Assembly (NCBI RefSeq): GCF_000003605.2
Contig: NW_003114465.1
Location: 113,240-129,328 of the forward strand
Direction: 5' to 3'
DNA: 16,089 bases
Origin: Saccoglossus kowalevskii
Taxonomy: Eukaryota; Hemichordata; Enteropneusta; Harrimaniidae
In this document: in pieces, positions 1 to 14,410 of the stretch
Position numbering within the stretch: the first letter of the stretch is position 1
Layout of the letters: each line of letters begins with the position of its first letter
Notes under the pieces: generated by a model
Database searches by the model: none
Told to the model about the DNA's origin: nothing
What the model saw: the letters and a program-made list of their open reading frames with translations, nothing else
Position numbers and translations under genes: made by a program

Positions 1-52
1 TTCTCATAATTCTAAGAGTGTTATTTATGCAAATTATGACGATGAGACTAAA
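1..52 (+). CDS. ITFG1: Candidate ITFG1 exon, copy A of a 64-bp duplication (5' end outside the window)
   Basis: Reading from position 2 gives SHNSKSVIYANYDDETK, followed by a GTAACT donor at 53. Splicing in phase 0 to the Trp that opens the exon at 172 gives IY + 8 residues + W. As I recall vertebrate ITFG1, it has the same IY-8-W spacing at this point and a Lys-Ser before the IY, as here. Donor context is AAA|GTAACT, weaker than copy B because -1 is A. Whether this copy, copy B or both enter the mRNA cannot be decided from sequence. The exon may continue upstream. Confidence 0.45.
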
Positions 53-80
53 GTAACTACTAAATTCCCATAATTCTAAG

Positions 81-116
81 AATGCTATTTATGCAATATA
101 TGATGATGAAACTAAG
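81..116 (+). CDS. ITFG1: Candidate ITFG1 12-residue micro-exon, copy B of the 64-bp duplication
   Basis: This 36-nt stretch lies between a possible acceptor (tctaag, AG at 79-80) and a good donor AAG|GTAACT (117). It reads NAIYAIYDDETK, is in phase 0, and would join directly to Trp at 172 across a 55-nt intron. It parallels copy A (17-52), with synonymous changes in the last Asp-Asp-Glu-Thr-Lys codons and three replacement codons. The stretch between donor A (53) and acceptor B (80) is only 28 nt, too short to be removed as an intron. The two copies therefore could not both be spliced in as separate exons. Confidence 0.4.
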
Positions 117-171
117 GTAACTACTAAATTCCAACTAAAATGAGTACAATATAATGTTGCTATTGTTTCAG

Positions 172-6438
<6,267 letters not shown>

Positions 6439-7315
6439 ACGCAATGTGTTCCAAATGAGCGTCATCAGTGCGGGTGTCCCCCTTTAAACTACTCTTCTAT
6501 GAATCTGTTACGATATTGGTATACCACTAGGATATACTATTATCGTTTTTTGAAAGATTGTCTATTTAGTCTCAGATATTTGTTATTGTTATCTGAGATT
6601 TTAGTTGATAGTATGCATAACAAATCTCGTTTCACTTATTGGTGCATGCGGTCTGGAATTACTACATTCTCACTTTGCATAGTGTGGGCGTGGGCGGGGT
6701 GAGAAGCAAGTAACAAGTTGTAATTTGACTAGTTATTTCACCTGAAAACTATTGTTTGTATTAAATCAAATATTTTTTTTTTTACCAGCAAGTGAAATTG
6801 AATACTCCTGTTCGGGAAAGTTCGTTATGTAAATCATGAATGACCCAAGGCCTTTTGAAACTAAGTTGCAATTTAGTATTTACGTCATGGCGGTGTACAT
6901 TTCTTCTTTTTTCAAGCTGTATTGCTAGTTTTATTGTCAGAAACTTTGATGCCAAATTATACAGTTATTTATAGTTTATTTATTAGTTATACTCTCCTTT
7001 AAAGTATGTGCATCTCGAAACCGGGTTATGTACTCGATGTCACTTTTCAAACAATAGGAAGTGTTATTATGTATATATTATGTTGATTTATTTCTGATAA
7101 AATACAAGTTTTGATGACAGTTTCAGTCTGCACACATTTTTGACTATCTTGTCTTCCATTTTACACTTTGTACAACCAAAAAATAACTAGCTGTTCGTAT
7201 TTATTATGTATTTATTGCAGTTTGAATGTAATTACTTTTACCTTAACATTATCATTAATTTGTACCAATACTGGAAAAAATAAAAATAAAATAGTGTTTA
7301 CACTTTACTTTAATA
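6439..7315 (+). other. ITFG1: Probable ITFG1 3' UTR
   Basis: No further exon-like sequence follows the stop. Overlapping AATAAA signals at 7279-7284 and 7285-7290 are the strongest poly(A) candidates, with an earlier ATTAAA at 6770-6775. The stretch includes an AU-rich element TTATTTATT (6976-6984) with another ATTTA at 6967-6971, and a GC-rich patch at 6684-6699. The end at ~7315 is an estimate. Confidence 0.4.
7279..7290 (+). terminator. Poly(A) signals, two overlapping AATAAA
   Basis: AATAAA at 7279-7284 and again at 7285-7290, about 840 nt after the ITFG1 stop. Used as the presumed end of the transcript. Confidence 0.4.
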
Positions 7316-7687
7316 TTGTATCATCTTATACTGTCATCAATGTCAAACTAGACAATGTATAACCTCGTTTTGTTACGGAACGTTCATAGTGTGGCAAGTT
7401 GTAACAGTTTTCAGTTAGCCCAGATAGAAATAACCGGTGTCAACCTTCTATTCATTGTGCAGTTATAAGTCTGGTGTACCATGGATAGCAATTTATTCTT
7501 TTATTGTGGCATGAAGTATAAATGTCTCCCAACACATCGATCTTGTGGGACATTGTAATCCTAAGAACACAATCTAGGTAAGTCCGGGTATACAACTATT
7601 TCATATTAAATAGAAAAACTTGATTTTTTAATGAACGAACAAATACTGTAATTTAAAAACGTGTTGAAAAAGCGGCATGCAATTTTA
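7316..7687. other. Intergenic sequence, nothing recognised
   Basis: AT-rich sequence between the presumed end of ITFG1 and the GCGAA-rich repeat. No gene, repeat or RNA seen. Confidence 0.6.
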
Positions 7688-7840
7688 GCGAATTGTGGTA
7701 AAATGACGTAATAGCGAAATGTTGATTCAGCGAATCTCTCTTGTTGATTTTTTTTTGTTTGGCGGCCAATTTGAATTGATAATAAAGTCATTAGCGACAT
7801 CTTGAATTAGCGAATCGGTTCATTCGCTAAATTTGCGAAA
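7688..7840. repeat. GCGAA-rich repetitive segment, probably a decayed mobile element
   Basis: GCGAA occurs at about 7688, 7714, 7730, 7810 and 7835, with GCGAC at 7793 and the reverse form TTCGC near 7823. Most are preceded by TA or CA (tagcgaa, cagcgaa). That is far above expectation for 150 bp of AT-rich DNA. It looks like a degenerate repeat or MITE remnant, but I cannot fix the ends. Confidence 0.4.
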
Positions 7841-8161
7841 AAGACACGTTTTAAAGTAATTTGCCTTGATTCATACCGACTGGATTTACTTATGCATGCA
7901 GTTGCTGTGATCTTGGTTTCAGTAAGTGTCCGAGTCGACGAAACGCACAATTTTTTGGAGAGTAGTAGTCTGCTCCAAATGAATTTATATTTATGACACA
8001 CTTGTAGAAATCTTTGTAGAGCTTTAGTAATTTGTAATGTACTACTCTTGGCCTGGTTTCCCATTGTTCTGGTGGTATGGTATGTTATAGTCAGCTAGTA
8101 TATTTTAACTTTACTCTGGTACAACTGATTTGTGGGAATATGTCAATCTTCAAAATTGTAT
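7841..8161. other. Intergenic sequence, possibly further 3' remnant of the LINE
   Basis: A - strand frame at 7807-8064 stays open but shows no family features. The stretch lies 3' of the reverse transcriptase fossil on the - strand, so it may include more of that element too decayed to identify. Confidence 0.3.
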
Positions 8162-8313
8162 TTAAAAAGATAATTTAATACCTTCATTAAAATGTGTGCT
8201 GCCACATTTCAAGATCTGATTTAAAATACCATCAGAACCTGGCGACTTTTTTGTTTTCAACTTCCGGAGCGGTGCTTTTATTAATTCTACTTTAGTATTG
8301 CATTAGCATTATT
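8162..8313 (-). pseudogene. Non-LTR retrotransposon (LINE) reverse transcriptase fragment
   Basis: On the - strand the frame ending at TAA 8162-8164 contains LKTKKSPGSDGILNQILK. This is the conserved LKxxKSPGxDGIxNxxLK motif at the start of non-LTR reverse transcriptases, with KSPGSDGI at 8225-8248. Just upstream, TKVELIKA fits the usual helix before the motif, but continuing upstream requires a shift to a neighbouring frame (8293-8313) and in-frame stops occur at 8303-8305. Only about 50 residues of a protein normally near 1000 remain recognisable, so it is a dead fragment. The clade (Jockey, CR1, RTE or other) cannot be assigned. The catalytic YxDD region is not seen nearby. Confidence 0.75.
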
Positions 8314-9727
8314 TAGTGTGTTTATTTGTAGAATAATTATGCTCTAAAAAGTTTAGTTATGCTTAATTTGTTATGATGAATTAAAATGAATTTATGTAAA
8401 TGTTTTTTTTCAAAGTTGTTAAACCATTATAAGACGGTTATTGTTGAATCTTGTGTATGACTGGTTTATCCTATAACCTGTACTGTACACGTATCGCATC
8501 CGAATTAAAGGGTTTGTGTGCCTTTGATTCATTAGTGAAATGGCGCAGAAATAAAAAATGACAACCGCTAGTTCGTGCATAACACCGGGACGAATGGTCT
8601 GGGGTACATCCTTCGTAGAAATAGAAGAAAAAATAGTTTGAGCTGATCCCACAATATGCATTAGAGGGCGCTGTTCAGCCACTACATTTAGAGAGGGACT
8701 CGAACTACATTTTGCTTTTTTTGTATTTTGCGATCCTGTTGATTCAACATTGTTTACTCTACATTTTCGAATAAATATAGTTTCGGTGAACCATTTTTCT
8801 GACTAGCTATTTAGTGCGATAAAATCGAAGTCATCGTAAAACTCACTGTAATCAGCATGGGTGTGTTCCTACGCTCTAGTAAAAGTTTGTCGCCACCAAT
8901 ATAATTTACAACGCTTTCATCGCGCGAGGTTGTCATCCCGATGCTGACTTGTGAGTGAACTTGCAGTGTGACCGCTCAATATGTTTGGCTCATCAACACT
9001 TTTTGTGATCGTGTGCATAATCTTGACACACGAAGTATATTGCATTTGCATAATGAGCTATACTTCTCGCACAAAGAACAATGTAAGAGATGTTTATAGT
9101 TGTTGCTAATAAAATGTAGTAGTGTAGAAATGACCCAGAAATCCGTTAAATATTCATAAAAGGATATACCGAGTAACAATTGGCCGAATAAAATGTTTAC
9201 ACATTATTATGGCATCTCAATAAAAAATTTAAGATTACTAAATTTAAGATATGATATCCCGATGGTGCCAAAATCGGATACGTGTCTGCATATTGCTATT
9301 TTAGACATAATGGAGTTTGGTAAACAAACCATTTGGCCTTTTGAAATGTCATTAGAAAATATATCTAGCAATCTGTATTTATATACTGTTTTATTTATGT
9401 ATTTGGTAATTATTTATATAGGCGTCATTTTACAGCTCAAAAAAGGGTGTCACTGGCAGGAAATGCAGGTTAGCGATGTTGCAATGTTCAAGATAAAGTA
9501 AATAAAATATGTTTATATACTAAACAATTTGATTGCTATTGGGAGAGATGTTAATGAAAATGCAACTAATTATTCAGACGTAAAACCCTGCGTTAGAAAG
9601 GAAGTAAGACACCTAGTCGCGGGTTCAAATATTGTACGCTGAGCCAATCGGACGATCTGAAAAATAAGACCATTCTGGTTGTTAGATATTTTATCAAATA
9701 GTATGGTTGTCAATGTTATTGTATGCT
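8314..9727. other. Intergenic sequence, no gene seen
   Basis: Open frames at 8419-8682 (-), 8976-9179 (-) and 9193-9501 (+) are no longer than expected by chance at this base composition and show no motifs or splice context. A small direct repeat aaatttaagat lies near 9225-9250. The part just above 8313 may belong to the LINE remnant. Confidence 0.6.
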
Positions 9728-10010
9728 CGTGACATGCCTTCCGGTCACGTGATGAGGCTTAAATAACATAAAGCGCGGTAGTTGTCGCGCTGCGCATGTT
9801 CGACATTTGTGTTGATAAACATTGATTTCCCACAATCCAATGCGCTCTTCAAATGGAAATCACAAGTATGAGATTCGATCTGGGCGCGACTTGCACTGAT
9901 TACCGCCGGTGACTCCTTCGATACCTTCCAATCACATGACAATTACAGCTTGGAAACGTGTCAGTTCGTACTCGTTGATCTGCGCAAGGTATAAAGATGC
10001 CGAAAACAAC
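9728..10010. promoter_or_regulatory. CpG-rich patch with TCACGTGA E-box
   Basis: I count about 22 CpG in 9721-10020, more than base composition predicts and clearly denser than its surroundings. It includes the perfect palindrome TCACGTGA (9745-9752), an NRF1-like TGCGCATG (around 9791) and a TATAAAG (9990-9996, + strand). It overlaps a SINE-like copy, so the CpGs may simply come from the repeat. No transcript can be tied to it. Confidence 0.25.
9841..9940 (-). mobile_element. SINE-like, tRNA-derived element, diverged copy 1
   Basis: On the - strand an A-box-like TGTGATTGG (9929-9937) is followed 46 nt later by a B-box-like AGATCGAATCTC (9870-9881). Then comes a tail (9841-9866) that aligns with copy 2 at 10352-10374 in 18 of 24 positions. 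Same order and similar spacing as copy 2, but heavily mutated. Confidence 0.3.
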
Positions 10011-10047
10011 CGTAAATGTTGGGCTTTCCAGGTCACAAAATTAATAT

Positions 10048-10096
10048 TTTCACGCCGTGACGGTTTCGTTTTGTTTGGTTAAACCAAGGCGTGAAA
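10048..10096. repeat. Nested inverted repeats
   Basis: TTTCACGCC (10048-10056) pairs perfectly with GGCGTGAAA (10088-10096). Inside, TTGGTT (10075-10080) pairs with AACCAA (10082-10087), directly abutting the right outer arm. Encodes nothing. It could be a small palindromic element or a cruciform. Confidence 0.5.
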
Positions 10097-10344
10097 GATA
10101 CTTAGTAGCTTTTATCACTATTCTTTCAAAGAATTCATGATATTTACAAACAAACTTGGTTTACAGATCTCAACAACTATCCTAAACTTGATAAATACAG
10201 AGATCGATTTTGGGTTTACAAAATATTTGCAATTAGTTATGTCATCATATGAGGTTCAAAGTCACCGTGTGATTGAATTTAATTTCCGAGTGACAGTAAC
10301 TTTTCAAATATATCGCGATGTTCAGCATCTGGAATAAAGTAACA

Positions 10345-10490
10345 CACTCTCTGCGTCTTCCAAATAGAAATTACAGTCACATATACGAACTTATAAACAC
10401 GAGATTCGAGCCCACAACTCGCCAAATGCGCCTCGTCACAGGCAGCAGACGCACTTTCCGTTACACCACGTCTCACTCAAAGTGAGTCTG
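10345..10490 (-). mobile_element. SINE-like, tRNA-derived element, copy 2
   Basis: On the - strand GTGGTGTAACGG (A-box-like, 10458-10469) and GGGCTCGAATCTC (B-box-like, 10401-10413) lie 44 nt apart, the layout of an RNA polymerase III tRNA-type promoter. The intervening GTGCGTCTGC also reads like a tRNA D-to-anticodon segment. A non-tRNA tail follows (10352-10374), shared with copy 1. No intact cloverleaf, so not a working tRNA gene. Confidence 0.45.
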
Positions 10491-10670
10491 CTGTAAAGTT
10501 GCATCTGCTTCGGCCAGAGAAATGAAATGTTTTTAGTTTTATATAATTTTTTTTGTTTCTTAATTCCAATCCTGATGTCACGTTGAGCGACCTCATACAT
10601 ATAGCAGTAAACATTGTTATACCCAAGAAAATATACTGCCCGCAACGACGATTACAAAATATTACCCAGA

Positions 10671-11023
10671 GGGCAAGGGGTATTTTCGTAAGCTGTAATC
10701 AATTGTTTTGATTTTCGTAATAATGTAATTTAATTAAATGAAAAACGTAAATTCGTAGAAATAGACAAGGTGTAAGATCTTATTTTTTGTACGCGTATAA
10801 AACATTTTGAACATTAAATGTCGTAATTCGTACGCAATTTTCAATTTTGATTCTTAAATACAAATTATCAAGTATATTATAAAAATGTCATATGTAATTA
10901 GGAATTTGCTTTATCTGTAAAGTGTAAACAAATATTTTTTACTGTAATTGGAACTTTCCTTTTTATTTCCTGTAAAAACGTAAAATGCATTTTTCATTTT
11001 CTGTAACCTGTAACCCATTGCCC
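10671..11023. mobile_element. YGTAA-rich segment bounded by short inverted repeats
   Basis: GGGCAAGGGGT (10671-10681) and the reverse complement of 11013-11023 (GGGCAATGGGT) agree at 10 of 11 positions and bound 353 bp. Between them the word GTAA occurs 15 times, always preceded by C or T, where two or three are expected. TTAC occurs only rarely, so the bias is strand-specific. It ends CTGTAACCTGTAACCC. No coding capacity and no clear target duplication. Most likely a non-autonomous DNA element or a decayed simple-repeat expansion. Confidence 0.45.
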
Positions 11024-13533
11024 CGTCTACCTACTGTATAACACATAAATATAGGATATCTAAGTGACCTGTACCAAATTGCCAAGTTGCGTTTAATATC
11101 ATGTCCGCTATCACGGACAGGCGTAATTTGATAATTTATGACTTAGTCTATAAATGTGAAGAACTTATATTAACTTAGAATGTCTGTTGTGCAAGATGAC
11201 ACTGTCAACTTTTATTGAATTCATTACTATTGTTTTACTTTCGCCAGAGATATCTGTCATTTGGCTTCCCAGCGAGCAACTTCTGTAACTTGATTGCTGT
11301 TTGGCACATCGCACATCGATATTGGTTGCTATATACAAATTGTTGTCGTTCGTGTTATGTGTCAGTGTTATGTCTCCATTCAGTATAGCAATAGAGTCGG
11401 TATTGACGTATGGGTCAATCTGACTACATTCTACTCTTTACGACCATCGAGATGCGAGCCACCTACATAAAAACAAATGTTGATGATTTAACTTATATTT
11501 GAAGTTTTCCGAAAGTCAACGGTGTGTGTGGATTCTGTCGGTAACAGCTGATTGCTGAAAAGATGTAATAATCACAAAGAGCCGGCGTTCATCGAATATA
11601 CTACATACCAGTACTTACTTCGTTTATTGAAAATGAAACCACATAAGTACATACACTACGTATAATATGCATATTTTAATACTGGAATAGGGAAAGATTG
11701 TTGAATTAATGAATTGAAGCAGTTCATTTTTTCAAATATTTTCTCAGAAAGTTAATAATCAGGGAGTATGGAATGCTACAATTTAAAATATTTGTTGTGT
11801 GTGACCCTTTGACTGAAATGTACTAGCACATCGATCTGGTGCACTAAACTAATACATCGTATGAACGGCGTATGAAGCGAAGGTATTGCACAGCTATATG
11901 CAGTGTCAATCTGTAGGTGAGGTTTTGGAGAAAAGCTTTGAGAAAGAGGGAAGTTTCAAACCGTCCATCCAATGAAACTTCATCAAAAATAGACTGGCAT
12001 ATTGAATGTTGTTAAAACACTAGCACACACTTAAATTTCATCTTTAAACGGTTCTTCCAACCGAGTAGTACATTAACCCGACCTAAATGTTCAAGTTTAA
12101 GTACCGTACAAACCGTGTCAAGAGGTTTTGAAATACTACTAGAGCAAACTTATGATATTTTTTGTTGTTGCTGAATTGACAGTGTTTACCACTTTTAGCT
12201 GTATGTTTCAGTGCAACATGTACTTCATTCTGTATTATTGACTAACTTAAAGTCGCTGAATACTCTAAATAACACACATCGTTCGAAAAGAGGTTTATAC
12301 CCTCATGGTTCACCGTGACCACTAATCTTCGTGACAGTGATGTTTGTTGGGGTTGAATAATGGCCAAGAACTTCGTTGGCAAATATTTGAAAAGACCCCC
12401 CTCCCTTGTTTGAACAGATACATAACTTTGTTGGGCTTGGTTTTTTCTCTCACGCCTTGACGTGTATTTGTCAACTATGTTTCAAACAGTTGTCTATTAC
12501 ATTATTTTTTGTTTGGCATTGTCTTTTCTAGTATTATTATACGGTTATTGTCTGAGTTCGTATACAAGTAATTGTATGACATTTGTGTGTTGTTCGCCCC
12601 ATTCATGTTTGGACCATTCACCGCTTATCATGTGTGCACATCATTTGTTCGAAACGAGCTCTCAACGTCGAACGTTTGTAATTTGTAGTCAGCCCCGTGT
12701 TCACCTTGACATTTGGGTTATAGCAGTAACGGAGGGGTTAGGGGTTGGGATTGGAAACATTTTCGCGGACTCGATATTCTAATATTCCAGTTTGCATTCA
12801 TTCCTATTTGCGGTCGAATTCTGCAAACACGCCCGTGTGGAATCGAAAAGCTAAGTATTCGAATTCTCTTTACGGACGCAAAAAAAGGACAGGAACGTCA
12901 AACACATAGAACAGGGTAATTACCTTTTTTTACTGTGTTTGTATAAATGTCACGCCCCACGTATGCGCATTATTGATCATTTAATCAGGCATTCACATCC
13001 ATCCATTCATGAGAATTGTAGGTTACCATGGAAAAAACGCCTCATAGCACATTATTATTCTGATCTGCAAAACTATAATAGTTTTAACTATTATGGTAAT
13101 TGTTCACAGTCATCCGTGCTTTCAACGCGCAGGGCTTCGCTGAGTTGACAAGCCTCTTTACACTAATCCGTGTTGCTAAATGGGCATAAACCATGTCACT
13201 GTCAAGGTCTGCTTTTCAAAATTGTCACATCATATATATTGTCATGCTTCTACCGACCACACCGATTCGATATCGAGGTGATACCTATAGCATCACCAAG
13301 CGTCAAGCACGCTTACGTCCCCCACCTATTATAGGTATTGTACGTGGTTTCATGTCCCATGTCTCGGGAATTGCCCTGCAAAAATGACCGTCGAAAACAA
13401 TGTACTAAGGTACACAAAGCTACTTTTGTGCGAAGAATTTGCACTGTGTTTGCGTATGTGTATGTACAATGAACTGCAGTTTTCAATGCATATCTCCATA
13501 TGAAAGCTCTCGGTACACTTGAAGGTACCATAC
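11024..13533. other. Long intergenic stretch, no gene supported
   Basis: I find no protein family, RNA gene or clear mobile element. Small structures: hairpin TGTCCG/CGGACA (11102-11119), palindrome GGTAATTACC (12915-12924), G-rich telomere-like run (12731-12754) and an A/T hairpin (13073-13096). The open frame 12462-12782 (+, 106 codons) is of chance length and featureless. Small exons of a neighbouring gene could be missed here. Confidence 0.6.
12731..12754 (+). repeat. G-rich telomere-like run, possible G-quadruplex
   Basis: GGAGGGG TTA GGGG TT GGG ATT GG: four G-runs separated by two or three T/A bases, resembling degenerate TTAGGG units, in an otherwise AT-rich region. Confidence 0.5.
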
Positions 13534-13630
13534 CTGCTTCAGTCAAGAAACTAACGATGAACAAACACAAAAACGAAATTTGAAAGACGGTCAATTTTTT
13601 AACTTTTGATATACGAAACAGTAATTCCAT
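13534..13630 (-). CDS. Candidate first exon encoding a signal peptide (uncertain)
   Basis: ATG at 13630 opens 32 codons: a basic start (MELLFRISKVKK), a 17-residue hydrophobic core (LTVFQISFLCLFIVSFL), then TEA and one base of a split codon at the donor GCAG|GTATGG (13533). An upstream in-frame stop precedes the ATG. This is the shape and phase of a secretory first exon. Against it: start context is poor (T at -3), no second exon is recognisable downstream on the - strand, and the read-through frame has no family match. It could be chance. Confidence 0.2.
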
Positions 13631-13956
13631 CAAACGATTTCAACAACTCTGTCAGTTTAATTAATAGTGGATGGAGTTGCTTCTGGCGTTGCACTTTGTT
13701 CGGTTTAAGAATCTTCTTACAGATTGTTGGAATCTTTTGAAGTGGTGCTTACGTTTATTGTTTGTCGACTAGATTTAGATGATGAGGCCATGAGATTATA
13801 CATATATACATTATCATGTTTGTTCTGATATGTAGTATTTTGTACCAGGTACACGTATCTTGTCAGTGACGATATTATAGTTTCTTTTGTAGCATCTATA
13901 TTTTCTACTTTCTGTACCACATTTTAATAGCGGCCACCCCCTGAGAGTGTTTCAGT

Positions 13957-13961
13957 CCAAT
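13957..13961 (+). promoter_or_regulatory. CCAAT box upstream of the secreted-protein exon
   Basis: CCAAT at 13957-13961, about 104 nt before the ATG at 14065, next to a 7-bp hairpin TAAAGAA/TTCTTTA (13966-13982). No TATA box is evident. TTTTCAG at 14036-14042 could be an initiator or the acceptor of an intron in the 5' UTR. Confidence 0.25.
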
Positions 13962-14064
13962 CACCTAAAGAAAAGTTCTTTAAGGTACTCCACATAGGGC
14001 GTTGGTGGTGCCGGGCTGAGTCTGTTTCATATCTGTTTTCAGCTACCATATTCGCATTATCACA

Positions 14065-14410
14065 ATGCATTCTCTTATGAACGCCGCTTTTTTGGTGTTT
14101 TGCTTTGTGGTAACGCTATATCACCCATGTCGTGGTCAGACTTGTACCGATTATTCAAACTGGTGTCAGCAGAACAACCAGTGCGCATATATTTTCACAC
14201 AACCTCGCCAGACTGGACAGACCTGCTTGCAGAACTTGGAGCAAGTTGATATAGGCCAGCTCGTCACAGACAATACTCAGCAGAGCAATGAAATCGCTGT
14301 TTTACGGAGTCAATTGACGTCACTTCAATTCCAAGTGCAGAACTTCGTCGAGTTTGTTGCTGGCATGAATAACACGTTATTGTACCACTCTTCGCAACTG
14401 TTATGCGCAG
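14065..14410 (+). CDS. First coding exon of a secreted coiled-coil protein (C-terminus outside the window)
   Basis: 115 codons plus one base, ending at CAG|GTAAGT (14411). ATG at 14065 chosen for A at -3; Met5 is an alternative. Seen: signal peptide (hydrophobic 7-19, likely cleavage after Gly24), then Cys27, Cys34, Cys40, Cys54 with QCAYIFTQP, then a clean heptad pattern: a positions I77, L84, V91, V98, L105, L112 and d positions L80, L87, F94, M101, extending back to I63/L66. An N-glycosylation sequon is at Asn102 and a Cys at 114. A CxYxFxxP..C segment before a coiled coil resembles the N-termini of angiopoietin-like and other oligomeric lectin-type secreted proteins, where a fibrinogen-like, C1q or lectin domain follows. 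That domain is inference. It probably forms disulfide-linked oligomers. GC content is higher than its flanks. Confidence 0.75.

Larger units (their letters stand above)
1..128 (+). repeat. 64-bp tandem duplication spanning exon and splice-site sequence
   Basis: Positions 1-64 and 65-128 align without gaps with about nine mismatches (roughly 86% identity). A few bases of a third unit (ttcc) follow at 129. Each unit contains a possible acceptor, about 12 codons of ITFG1-like sequence, a GTAACT donor, and a TACTAAA branch-point-like word. More copies could lie upstream of the window edge. Confidence 0.85.

Noticed and set aside
8663-8673. TAGAGGGCGC word here and reversed near 3200, CTCF-like or repeat end
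   Set aside because: Ten shared bases only, with flanks that do not align and an incomplete CTCF core.
9193-9501. 102-codon + strand frame with a hydrophobic stretch
   Set aside because: Chance length, AT-driven residue composition, no supporting features.
9611-9632. Possible tRNA B-box (GGTTCAAAT) on the + strand
   Set aside because: No matching A-box at the right distance and no cloverleaf.
12308-12320. Hormone-receptor-like palindrome GTTCACCGTGACC
   Set aside because: One mismatch from consensus is expected about once by chance in a window this size, and it lies near no gene.
12462-12782. 106-codon open frame on the + strand
   Set aside because: At about two-thirds AT, one or so frames of this length are expected by chance in 16 kb. 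No motif, no splice context, no recognisable family.
13313-13633. Full 106-codon - strand frame
   Set aside because: Only the first 32 codons look like a leader and they end at a donor-like site. The rest is featureless, so only the short exon is kept as a weak candidate.
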